64,000 nt of DNA, from NCBI RefSeq assembly GCF_022701255.1, contig NZ_CP031705.1, positions 4,898,001 to 4,962,000 of the forward strand, read 5' to 3'. The stretch is from Microcoleus vaginatus HSN003 (GTDB taxonomy: Bacteria; Cyanobacteriota; Cyanobacteriia; Cyanobacteriales; Microcoleaceae). The position numbers and the translations under genes were made by a program. Positions 10,279 to 17,563 of this stretch are shown one piece after another (within the stretch, counting starts at the first letter, position 1; each line of letters opens with the position of its first letter). Below the pieces are notes generated by a model. The model saw nothing but the letters and a program-made list of their open reading frames with translations. It did not search any database and had not been told where the DNA came from.

Positions 10279-10587
10279 CTACATCCGGAACTGTTCTACT
10301 TCGGGAGTATAGCCGATCGGCAAAACGTAATCCAGATTCTCGTGGGGACGAGCAATTATGTGATACGATAGCAACTTTCCGCCATCGACCTTTTTAACTG
10401 ATTCAATTCCAGCAGCCACTGCTGCTTGCACTTCAGAAACATCTCCTCGCACTATAATTGTCCAGTAGGCGCGGGTTATTTTCTCATAGCGAACTAAAGT
10501 AACACTGGCTGCTTTCACCATTGAGTCCGCAACTTCTACTGCAGCGGGAAATCCTAAGACTTCAACCATTCCCAGTGCAACACCCAT
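10279..10587 (-). CDS. ccmK: CcmK-type carboxysome shell protein (single BMC domain)
   Basis: A 102-residue BMC-domain protein. Hexamers of this family tile the carboxysome facets and their central pore controls bicarbonate/RuBP passage. '[24 protein letters not shown]' and '[32 protein letters not shown]' place it nearest CcmK1/K2. The pore loop differs: where CcmK1/K2 have K-I-G-S-G at 36-40, this has K-I-T-R-A, and Gly33 is Arg. It is a stand-alone copy between an RTX gene and a DUF3067 gene, away from any ccmLMN genes, so it may be one of the minor satellite shell paralogues. Paralogue number is not assigned. Confidence 0.9.
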   Translation of the reverse strand: MGVALGMVEVLGFPAAVEVADSMVKAASVTLVRYEKITRAYWTIIVRGDVSEVQAAVAAGIESVKKVDGGKLLSYHIIARPHENLDYVLPIGYTPEVEQFRM

Positions 10588-10814
10588 TACAACATTCTCC
10601 TAAATTTCACAAGATATCTGACACTCATTGTATGTGAAATTGTTGACAGAAATTGGTTCCGAGGATTTTGGTAAGCTAGAAGTCCGATCGCCCAAAATTA
10701 AAAAAGCCCCTCAAAAGCCCCAGGAACTGTTGCGGCATTTAAATCCAACAGCAGGAAGCGCGCCGGAAAGCCCGCCACACAGTGTGGCTTCGCACAGCAG
10801 AGTTCAGCGGAACC

Positions 10815-10904
10815 CTCGCACTCCGGTATCATTCGGATGTAGCTATCTGGTTTAGTACAGCCGAGCCAAGTGGGACACTCGCACTCCGGTATTATTCGGA
10901 TGTA
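10815..10904. repeat. two 27-bp direct repeats in the ccmK upstream region
   Basis: 10815-10841 and 10878-10904 are identical except for one C/T change, with period 63. They lie in the 365-base stretch (10588-10953) between ccmK and the DUF3067 gene. I see no convincing gene in this stretch. Confidence 0.75.
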
Positions 10905-10953
10905 ACTGGATTTGATATGACTGAGGACTAATAACTGAGGACTGATGAGTGAT

Positions 10954-11271
10954 TCAAAACTCGTCTAGCAACCACTCCGAGGCTCTTTCACCCAAATCTA
11001 GAGGAACGCTGACAGCTTTACCCAAGCGGGGGCGATCGCGAGTAGTGACGATGTATTCTCTCACCTGTTCTGTGCTCCCCCAGCCGTTGAGGTAATTGGC
11101 CACCGCATCCAAATGCTCGAAATAATCAGCCTCCGTCATCGGAAAAGATGCCTGTTCTAAATATTTCCACATAACTTGCACAAAAATCTTGCCCCGTGTT
11201 CGCCGCAATCTGATATCGTAAGACTTTCCCCATTTTTCTAGCAGTAGTTGGTGTAAATCCTTGCCCGTCAT
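10954..11271 (-). CDS. DUF3067 family protein
   Basis: A 105-residue soluble protein beginning 'MTGKDLHQLLLEKWGKSYDIRLRR' and containing 'MWKYLEQASFPMTEADYFEHLDAVANYLN', matching the DUF3067 family of cyanobacteria and plastids as I recall it. The family is typically found near petC/petA, and this gene is divergent from petC across 218 bases. A role around cytochrome b6f or thylakoid biogenesis is inference from context. No membrane segment or catalytic motif is visible. Confidence 0.75.
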   Translation of the reverse strand: MTGKDLHQLLLEKWGKSYDIRLRRTRGKIFVQVMWKYLEQASFPMTEADYFEHLDAVANYLNGWGSTEQVREYIVTTRDRPRLGKAVSVPLDLGERASEWLLDEF

Positions 11272-11489
11272 GGTTGCTCCTGAGTTAATCCATTAAACAA
11301 TAAAAGACAAAGTTCAAAAAATGTAATAATACTCTAATAAAGGCTGGAAGGCGCATTCTTAAAAGGAATTTTCGCGGCCTAAAATTTGTGCGAGCAGATT
11401 AACGGCAATTATCCTCCTTCCTCTGCACGTACAGGTTCGCTAACAGCTAACAAACAAACAAACGTAACTTAAAACCGTAAAGGCAGGTC

Positions 11490-12032
11490 ATGGCTCAATC
11501 TTCTGCTGGAAATCCCGATGTTCCCGATATGGGGCGTCGCCAATTTATGAATTTGCTGACGTTCGGTACAGTCACAGGTGTGGCACTGGGCGCACTCTAT
11601 CCCGTTGTCCAATATTTTGTTCCTCCGTCGAGTGGGGCAGTTGGTGGCGGAGTGACAGCTAAAGATGCTTTGGGTAACGACATCATCGTTAGCGAATATT
11701 TGGCTTCGCACCCTGCGGGCGATCGCAGCTTAGCCCAAGGTCTCAAAGGCGACCCCACCTATGTTGTGGTGAAAGAAGACCAATCTATCGCCGACTACGG
11801 CATCAATGCAGTCTGCACTCACTTGGGTTGCGTCGTGCCTTGGAATGTTAGCGAAAACAAGTTTATCTGTCCTTGCCACGGTTCTCAATACAACAATGAG
11901 GGCAAAGTGGTGCGCGGCCCCGCGCCTTTGTCTCTGGCCTTGGCCCACGCCACTGTCGCAGATGACAAGATCGCTTTTACAACTTGGACTGAAACAGATT
12001 TCCGCACCGGCGAAGCACCTTGGTGGTCTTAA
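11490..12032 (+). CDS. petC: cytochrome b6f complex Rieske iron-sulfur subunit
   Basis: 180 residues, usual length. The N-terminus '[25 protein letters not shown]' combines a twin-arginine-like motif with the single membrane anchor. The [2Fe-2S] ligands are in '[10 protein letters not shown]' and 'CPCHGSQYN', including the two His and the disulfide cysteines. The protein passes electrons from plastoquinol to cytochrome f at the lumenal side. An AGG precedes the ATG by about 5 bases. petA follows 165 bases later on the same strand, the standard petCA operon. Confidence 0.97.
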   Translation: MAQSSAGNPDVPDMGRRQFMNLLTFGTVTGVALGALYPVVQYFVPPSSGAVGGGVTAKDALGNDIIVSEYLASHPAGDRSLAQGLKGDPTYVVVKEDQSIADYGINAVCTHLGCVVPWNVSENKFICPCHGSQYNNEGKVVRGPAPLSLALAHATVADDKIAFTTWTETDFRTGEAPWWS

Positions 12033-12117
12033 ACTATTTTGGATTTGAGATTTGAGATTTTAGATAGGGGGTGAATGGTGAAAACCACAGATAAGTGCAT
12101 CCCTAAAGCAGTCTAAT

Positions 12118-12166
12118 AATCCAAAATCCAAAATCCAAAATCCAAAATCCAAAATCCAAAATCCAA
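12118..12166. repeat. heptamer tandem repeat between petC and petA
   Basis: Seven head-to-tail copies of AATCCAA fill the spacer of the petC-petA operon, 32 bases before the petA start. This is a typical cyanobacterial short tandemly repeated sequence. Confidence 0.9.
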
Positions 12167-12197
12167 AATTGTCTGACCTTTGAGATTGAATACTCTA

Positions 12198-13187
12198 ATG
12201 CCACAAACTAATTTATCTGCGATATTTCGCCGCAGTGCCAGGACGATCGCGAAAACAGCCTTAATTGCGATCGCAGCTGCAGGATTTTTCCTCACCAGCG
12301 ACATCGCACTTCCCCAAGCAGCATTTGCTTACCCTTTCTGGGCTCAGCAAACAGCACCCGCTACTCCCCGCGAAGCAACAGGCCGCATTGTCTGCGCTAA
12401 CTGTCACCTCGGTGCAAAAGTGACTGAAGTTGAAGTGCCGCAATCTGTTTTACCTGACACAGTGTTTGAAGCTATTGTCAAGATTCCCTACGATACTAGC
12501 GTGCAACAAGTTGTCGGCGACGGCAGCAAAGGTGGCTTGAATGTCGGCGCAGTTGTGATGTTGCCCGAAGGTTTCAAGATTGCTCCCGAGGACAGAATTC
12601 CCGAAGAAATGAAGGAAAAAGTCGGCGATCTTTACTTCCAACCTTACAGCGAAACCCAAGAAAATATTCTTTTAGTGGGCCCAGTGCCGGGAGAACAGTA
12701 CAAAGAATTGGTATTCCCAGTTTTGTCGCCGAATCCGGAAACTGACAAGTCCGTTCACTACGGCAAATACCAAATTTATGTTGGTGGCAACCGCGGTCGC
12801 GGTCAGGTTTATCCTACTGGCGAAAAGAGCAATAATACTGTTTACAATGCTTCGGTAGCTGGCAGCATTTCTAAGATTGCTCAACCTGAAGATGGCGGTT
12901 ATCAAGTGACAATTCAACCTGCCGAAGGTGCAGCGGTTGTTGAGACGATTCCTGCCGGGCCAGAACTGATTGTTTCCGAAGGACAAACAGTTGCAGCAGG
13001 CGAACTTTTGACGAACAATCCTAATGTGGGCGGCTTCGGTCAAAAAGACGTGGAGATCGTGCTGCAAAGTGCCGATCGAGTTAAAGGATTGATGGCTTTC
13101 GTGGCTTTGACCATGCTGGCTCAAATTCTGCTGGTTCTCAAGAAGAAACAGGTCGAAAAAGTTCAAGCTGCTGAAATGAATTTCTAA
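12198..13187 (+). CDS. petA: cytochrome f
   Basis: I choose ATG 12198 (329 residues); an in-frame TTG at 12180 would add six residues. A signal peptide ends in 'ALPQAAFA', so the mature protein starts 'YPFWAQQ', whose Tyr amino group is the axial haem ligand. The haem c motif is 'CANCH'. A long beta-rich lumenal domain follows, and one C-terminal helix ('[17 protein letters not shown]') plus a basic stromal tail anchor it. It receives electrons from the Rieske protein and reduces plastocyanin or cytochrome c6. A small hairpin at 13202-13233 follows the stop. Confidence 0.97.
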   Translation: MPQTNLSAIFRRSARTIAKTALIAIAAAGFFLTSDIALPQAAFAYPFWAQQTAPATPREATGRIVCANCHLGAKVTEVEVPQSVLPDTVFEAIVKIPYDTSVQQVVGDGSKGGLNVGAVVMLPEGFKIAPEDRIPEEMKEKVGDLYFQPYSETQENILLVGPVPGEQYKELVFPVLSPNPETDKSVHYGKYQIYVGGNRGRGQVYPTGEKSNNTVYNASVAGSISKIAQPEDGGYQVTIQPAEGAAVVETIPAGPELIVSEGQTVAAGELLTNNPNVGGFGQKDVEIVLQSADRVKGLMAFVALTMLAQILLVLKKKQVEKVQAAEMNF

Positions 13188-13292
13188 ATGCGGCTGTAAT
13201 TAGTTGGGTAAGGTGCTCTGTGCACACCCAACTGTTAGGTAAGTAGGGCGGGGAATACCCGCCTTATTCTTTGATAAATAACCAGTAAAATA

Positions 13293-14144
13293 ATGTTAAT
13301 TGATGAGAAAATAGTTGAAGTAGGCTCGCTGAAATGGTTTTATCGGGAAACAAATCCGGTTAACGCCACTGGTAAACTGCCCGTACTGCTGCTGCACGGT
13401 TTGCCGTCCCAGAGTTTTACCTGGACTGTAATGATGCCGGATTTGGCTGCACAGGGATTTAGATCGATCGCCCCAGATTGGGTGGGCTACGGGCGATCGA
13501 CAAAACCAGACAAACGCGACTTTGCCTACACTCCCGATGCTTTTGTTGACGCCCTCTCTGGCTTTATTCAAGCTATAGAATTAGACCGATTTTACCTCGT
13601 TGTCCAAGGATTTTTAGCTTCAGCCGGCATTCAATACGCTTTACGCAATCCCGATAAAATTGAGCGTCTAGCCATCATAAATACACCAGTTTCACCTGAT
13701 ATCAAATTGCCTTGGAAAATGCAGCAGTTGGGACTGCCTTTTATTGGCGACATGATGACGCAAGACCCGCTTTTGGTTGACAGAACTCTCGAAGGCGGCA
13801 GCCGCCAGACAATATCAGACAAGGATTTAGATGTTTACCGCGGCCCGTTTTTGAAGAGTTCGGATGCAGGTCGATCGCTGATGAATACTGTCCGCAATAT
13901 TCAATTGCCGCAGTCAATGGCCGAAATTGAATCCGGCTTGAAAGGATGGACTCGACCAACTTTATTTGTCTGGGGTTTGACAGATCCTTGGCTGAGTGTT
14001 GAACCTGTTCAAAAGCTAGTCGGTTCCCTGCAAAATGCAGAGTTAGTCACACTGGAACAAGCGGGGCATTATCCTCAAGAACATTGGTCAGACAAAGTTG
14101 GCAATTCTGTGATCACTTTTCTGCGCCGCCAGGAGGTAAAATAA
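13293..14144 (+). CDS. alpha/beta-hydrolase fold protein lacking a normal nucleophile
   Basis: 283 residues with the alpha/beta-hydrolase layout: 'LLHGLPSQSFTW' oxyanion region, cap domain, and C-terminal 'VWGLTDPWLSVEP' and 'AGHYPQEHWSD', which supply the usual Asp and His. At the nucleophile elbow it reads 'LVVQGFLASAG' (about 90-100), where relatives have G-x-S-x-G or Q-D-W-G-G, so no Ser or Asp sits at the expected position. It resembles haloalkane dehalogenase/epoxide hydrolase relatives. Either activity is lost or the chemistry differs; the substrate is unknown. It is co-directional with petA and psbQ. Confidence 0.8.
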   Translation: MLIDEKIVEVGSLKWFYRETNPVNATGKLPVLLLHGLPSQSFTWTVMMPDLAAQGFRSIAPDWVGYGRSTKPDKRDFAYTPDAFVDALSGFIQAIELDRFYLVVQGFLASAGIQYALRNPDKIERLAIINTPVSPDIKLPWKMQQLGLPFIGDMMTQDPLLVDRTLEGGSRQTISDKDLDVYRGPFLKSSDAGRSLMNTVRNIQLPQSMAEIESGLKGWTRPTLFVWGLTDPWLSVEPVQKLVGSLQNAELVTLEQAGHYPQEHWSDKVGNSVITFLRRQEVK

Positions 14145-14226
14145 TATTTTGTACATAACTCTCGGTGCTAGGTCAGTGAACCAGCTCCTCACCGAGCTGC
14201 ATTCCCAGCCTCTTCCTGAGAACGAG

Positions 14227-14247
14227 AAATCTAAAATCTAAAATCTA
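14227..14247. repeat. AAATCTA heptamer repeat before psbQ
   Basis: Three copies of AAATCTA directly before the psbQ start. The same heptamer occurs three times at 14976-14996, right before the oxidoreductase start, and inverted at 38713-38733 after recF. Confidence 0.85.
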
Positions 14248-14255
14248 AAATCGAT

Positions 14256-14699
14256 ATGACTCGTCCCCGTTCAATTTTTGCCTTGATGATGGCGTTTTTG
14301 ATGGCTTTTCTGGTTAGTTGCAGCAGTGTCGAAGCAAAAGTTCCAACGACTTACACAGCAGCCCAGACCCAGCAAATTCAGCGCTATGTTCCTACCCTGA
14401 CAGAGTTCCGATCGCGCATGGATAGACTGGGAACCCTAATTCAACAACGGAATTGGGTTGATACCAGAACTTACATTCACGGGCCTCTAGGCGACTTGCG
14501 GAACACCATGAAAACCGTCTCTGCGAGTTTGTTGCCTAGTTCTAAACAACAAGCTGTTGATTTAACTAAGAGTTTGTTTACCGATTTGGTTAACATTGAT
14601 CTTGCTGCTAAAGAGCTTGACTATGCAAAAGTCACGACCAGCTATCAAAAAGCTGTCAATGATTTCGATAGCTTCTTGCAGCTACTTCCTAAAGCTTAA
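14256..14699 (+). CDS. psbQ: photosystem II lipoprotein PsbQ (CyanoQ)
   Basis: A 147-residue lipoprotein. The signal peptide ends in a lipobox ('MAFLVSC', Cys about 22), so it is anchored to the lumenal face of the thylakoid. The remainder is a four-helix bundle with the family features 'RYVPTLTEFRSRMDRLGTLIQQRNWVDTRTYIHGPLGDLR'. It stabilises the oxygen-evolving side of photosystem II dimers. Its neighbours are photosynthetic or general metabolism genes on the same strand. Three heptamer repeats directly precede the start. Confidence 0.92.
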   Translation: MTRPRSIFALMMAFLMAFLVSCSSVEAKVPTTYTAAQTQQIQRYVPTLTEFRSRMDRLGTLIQQRNWVDTRTYIHGPLGDLRNTMKTVSASLLPSSKQQAVDLTKSLFTDLVNIDLAAKELDYAKVTTSYQKAVNDFDSFLQLLPKA

Positions 14700-14768
14700 T
14701 AGCTTTAGGGCTTGGCAATGGATTGGTGTCAAATTAAGACTGAAACCCATAATAAATATCGCTTGTAG

Positions 14769-14893
14769 TCGAGTCTAGATCCCCCCTAACCCCCCTTAGT
14801 AAAGGGGGGACAAGAGTATTCAAACTCCACCTTAAAAAGGGGAAAGAGCATCCAAAGTCCCCCTTATTAAGGGGGATTTAGGGGGATCGAGAC
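14769..14893. repeat. C/G-tract inverted repeat cluster downstream of psbQ
   Basis: The outer arms (GATCCCCCCTAA around 14778 and TTAGGGGGATC around 14878) are inverted. Each side also contains its own small hairpin of C and G tracts (14786-14811 and 14858-14877). It is the kind of dispersed repeat common in filamentous cyanobacteria and could form a large cruciform or RNA fold. Confidence 0.75.
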
Positions 14894-15003
14894 TTCGAGA
14901 CAAACGATAAAAACATAGGGTTTTACTGTTAATTTGACACGCTTTGCGCTCAGAACCCTACCAGAAACTTCTATAAAATCTAAAATCTAAAATCTAAAAT
15001 TGA

Positions 15004-16131
15004 ATGGTTCGCGTTGCAATTATTGGTTGCGGTATTATTGGGGCTTCAATCGCCTTTGAACTCAGTCAATTTCCCGAACTAAAAGTTACTGTGTTCGACA
15101 AACAGCCGCCGGCACAAGCTTCTACTGGCGCGGCACTCGGTGTTTTGATGGGAGTTATCAGCCACAAAACTAAGGGTAGAAATTGGCAGTTGAGGGAAAC
15201 CAGCCTTCAGCGCTACGAAACTTTGATTCCCGAATTGGAAGCAGTTACGGGGCGAAAAATTCCTTTTAACAAACAAGGAATTTTGATGCTTTGTTCGGAG
15301 GGAGAGGATTTAAGTAAGTGGGAAAAATTGATAGCAACTCGCCGTTCTCAAGGTTGGGAATTGGAACTTTGGGATGTGGAACGAGTGCGTGATCGCTGCC
15401 CTCATCTCTCTTTAAACGATCGCATTATTGCTGCGATTTATTCGCCTCAAGACCGGCAAGTCGATCCGACGGCGCTAACTTTGGCTTTGGTTGATGCTGC
15501 TGAACGAAATGGGGTAATTTTTGAGTTTGGCGTGGAAGTTGAAGGAATTACTGAGTTGAATTCTCAGGTGTCTCAGATTCAACCCCCATCTTCCATTACT
15601 GTCAATATGTCTTGTGGAACAGGCATCTTGCCTGTTATTGAAAATTTCGATCGACTAATTGTGGCCGCTGGTTTGGGTTCTGCTGCTGTGACAGCATCGT
15701 TAAATCAGTTGGTTGACATTCGCCCAGTGTTGGGACAAGCGCTGCATTTGCGATCGGCCAAGCCTTTAGGAAACCCGGATTTTAGGCCAGTAATTACTTG
15801 CGATGACGTTCACATTGTGCCTTTGGGAAATCAGGAATTTTGGGTGGGGGCGACGGTGGAGTTTTCCGAAAATGGCGGGGAAATTCAGGCGAATGCTGAT
15901 ATGTTGGCGCAAGTGATGGCGCGGGCGAGTTTGCTTTGTCCGGGCTTAGCAGAAGCTGAAATAATCAGGAAATGGTCTGGATTGCGCCCGCGGCCGGAAG
16001 GGCGGCCGGCCCCAGTTATCGAGACGCTTCCCGGTAACGATCGCGTTCTCATCGCCAGTGGCCACTATCGCAACGGTGTTCTGCTGGCCCCTGCAACAGC
16101 GCGATCGATTCGAGAAATGATTTTGCAATAA
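15004..16131 (+). CDS. FAD-dependent oxidoreductase, glycine oxidase (ThiO)/D-amino-acid oxidase family
   Basis: 375 residues. The dinucleotide-binding motif is at the very start ('VAIIGCGIIGASIAFELSQ', 3-21), followed by 'TGAALGVLMG'. The C-terminal FAD-contact segment is 'KWSGLRPRPEGRPAPVIETLPGNDRVLIASGHYRNGVLLAPATA', typical of ThiO/DAO enzymes. It should oxidise glycine or another amino acid to an imine with H2O2 release; ThiO supplies dehydroglycine for the thiamine thiazole ring. No thi gene is adjacent, so the substrate is uncertain. The ATG lies 7 bases after a run of AAATCTA repeats. Confidence 0.85.
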   Translation: MVRVAIIGCGIIGASIAFELSQFPELKVTVFDKQPPAQASTGAALGVLMGVISHKTKGRNWQLRETSLQRYETLIPELEAVTGRKIPFNKQGILMLCSEGEDLSKWEKLIATRRSQGWELELWDVERVRDRCPHLSLNDRIIAAIYSPQDRQVDPTALTLALVDAAERNGVIFEFGVEVEGITELNSQVSQIQPPSSITVNMSCGTGILPVIENFDRLIVAAGLGSAAVTASLNQLVDIRPVLGQALHLRSAKPLGNPDFRPVITCDDVHIVPLGNQEFWVGATVEFSENGGEIQANADMLAQVMARASLLCPGLAEAEIIRKWSGLRPRPEGRPAPVIETLPGNDRVLIASGHYRNGVLLAPATARSIREMILQ

Positions 16132-16182
16132 TTAACAAATCTTAATACAATCAAGATAGCCATTCATATCTTACATTAAAAA

Positions 16183-16665
16183 ATGTCCGACAAACCTTTA
16201 GGTAAGCCGCGCTCTTTGTGGCGAGTAATTTTGCTGTCTGGAGTCAGCTTGCTGCTATATTACGGATGGTACAAATGGATTATTCAAGAAGAATTGCGTC
16301 GCTATAACGGCAGCGGTTGGTCTGGAACTCTTTGCTTGCTTCCCTTTGTTTTAGGAGTAGCCGTCCCCCAAGCTTTGCGGATATTTGACCCTGACGTTCC
16401 CGGATGGTTTGGTTGGTTTTCCCTCCTCGGTATTGCCTGGATTTATATCGTGCAGTTCAAACTTTACAACACAGTTAATGAATTGTACCGCCAAGAAGGA
16501 ATCAAAGAACCGCTAACAGTTTGGTGGATTTTTGTACCTGGTTTAAATTTAGTTGTAGGCTTGCGGCAAATTCACTTTTTGAGTCAGTTTTGGGCGAGAA
16601 AACAGGGAATTGAAGTTAAGGATAACTTAGCCGAAAGCATTCCTTTTCTGTCAGCTAACGCTTAA
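16183..16665 (+). CDS. small membrane protein, DUF4234-like
   Basis: 160 residues with about four hydrophobic segments ('WRVILLSGVSLLLYYGWYKWI', 'LCLLPFVLGVAVP', 'WFGWFSLLGIAWIYIVQF', 'VWWIFVPGLNLVVGLRQIHFL'). The Trp/Tyr-rich helices and 'YYGWYKWIIQEELRRY' resemble DUF4234 proteins. No catalytic motif; function unknown. It follows the oxidoreductase by 51 bases and may be co-transcribed. Confidence 0.7.
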   Translation: MSDKPLGKPRSLWRVILLSGVSLLLYYGWYKWIIQEELRRYNGSGWSGTLCLLPFVLGVAVPQALRIFDPDVPGWFGWFSLLGIAWIYIVQFKLYNTVNELYRQEGIKEPLTVWWIFVPGLNLVVGLRQIHFLSQFWARKQGIEVKDNLAESIPFLSANA

Positions 16666-16691
16666 GGGGAAATTTTTTACACTGATATCAT

Positions 16692-16768
16692 AAGTTTGTA
16701 GGGTGCGTCAGTAATCATAGCTCGATTTTCCAATCATTTACCTGACGGAGGTACCCTACAAGTTTATA
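16692..16768. repeat. inverted repeat after the DUF4234-like gene
   Basis: The arms TTTGTAGGGT (from about 16694) and ACCCTACAA (ending about 16760) with neighbouring CGTCAG/CTGACG pair around a loop of about 35 bases. It belongs to the 'GTAGGGTGCGTCAG' type of dispersed repeat and could act as a terminator, though it lacks a T-run. Confidence 0.55.
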
Positions 16769-16860
16769 CTAAGAGTAAAAAGTGGTTTGACGCGCGAATT
16801 AGGGCGGTAAGATGCGCCTCGCCGCACATTAGATAATTAGGTTCTGCATCCATGACTGAA

Positions 16861-17277
16861 TCACCAAAACAGATTCGGCAAATCCGCAAGAATGAGTTTG
16901 AGTTCCGGTTCATTAACCCGCTTAATTGCTTTAGGAATACTTACCCACTGCCGCTTTCTCTTGCTAGCTTCCGGCCAATTTTCTAGAACTGCGTACACTT
17001 GCATTAAAAATACTTCTACCTGACAAGTATAGCCCGACTTTTGATACTCGTAAGTTCCCAGCAAATCCGGGAACACTTTACCCAACAAACCTGCTTCTTC
17101 CCAAGCTTCCTTGGCGGCGGAATCTTGGGGAGTCATGTCAGGTTCAATTAATCCTTTAGGAATCACCCAACGCTTGCTAGCGGAAGAAGTAATCAGCATT
17201 ACTTCAATTTCTCCGTCTTCAATGCGATAGGGAATTACCCCCGATTGCTCAATCAGTAAAGCGGTTTTTATACTCAT
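16861..17277 (-). CDS. Nudix hydrolase
   Basis: 138 residues, single Nudix domain. 'SGVIPYRIEDGEIEVMLITSSASKRWVIPKG' leads to the Nudix box 'GLIEPDMTPQDSAAKEAWEEAGL'. The box keeps the EExG core but has Met instead of the first Glu and Lys instead of Arg, a variant of diphosphoinositol/diadenosine-type Nudix proteins. It hydrolyses a nucleoside-diphosphate-linked substrate that cannot be named from sequence. Convergent with the upstream membrane protein gene. Confidence 0.88.
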   Translation of the reverse strand: MSIKTALLIEQSGVIPYRIEDGEIEVMLITSSASKRWVIPKGLIEPDMTPQDSAAKEAWEEAGLLGKVFPDLLGTYEYQKSGYTCQVEVFLMQVYAVLENWPEASKRKRQWVSIPKAIKRVNEPELKLILADLPNLFW

Positions 17278-17506
17278 GATGTATGCAATATGTCTGGGTG
17301 CAAAAGTTGCTGCAACCTCATGAACTGTTTACCACTAAAAAATAAACCTTGCATCCTGATGCTAGATGAGTCCGGATTTGAGACAAGAACAAAATGGGGA
17401 ATAGAGATATTTAGCTTTTAGACTTTGTGGAAAGTAGCAAATTTAAATGCACTCCCGCTGAACAATAATATTATTATAATAAGCGCGCGCAATCCTCTAC
17501 CTACAA

Positions 17507-17545
17507 GCAGATAAAAGCCGATCGCCAATATCGGCTTTTATCTGC
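17507..17545 (-). terminator. hairpin downstream of the aminopeptidase gene
   Basis: Perfect 16-base arms (17507-17522 and 17530-17545) around a 7-base loop, 18 bases past the aminopeptidase stop. The stem is symmetric and contains A and T runs, so it may act in both directions. Confidence 0.7.
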
Positions 17546-17563
17546 GTTGGTAGGATTTTACAC

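Noticed and set aside
10628..10855. 75-codon plus-strand frame upstream of ccmK
   Set aside because: No family resemblance, it overlaps the ccmK promoter side and runs into a direct repeat.
12118..12166. Tandem repeats near petA considered as iterons or a CRISPR
   Set aside because: Seven-base units without spacers; same class as other heptamer repeats in the window; no replication gene nearby.
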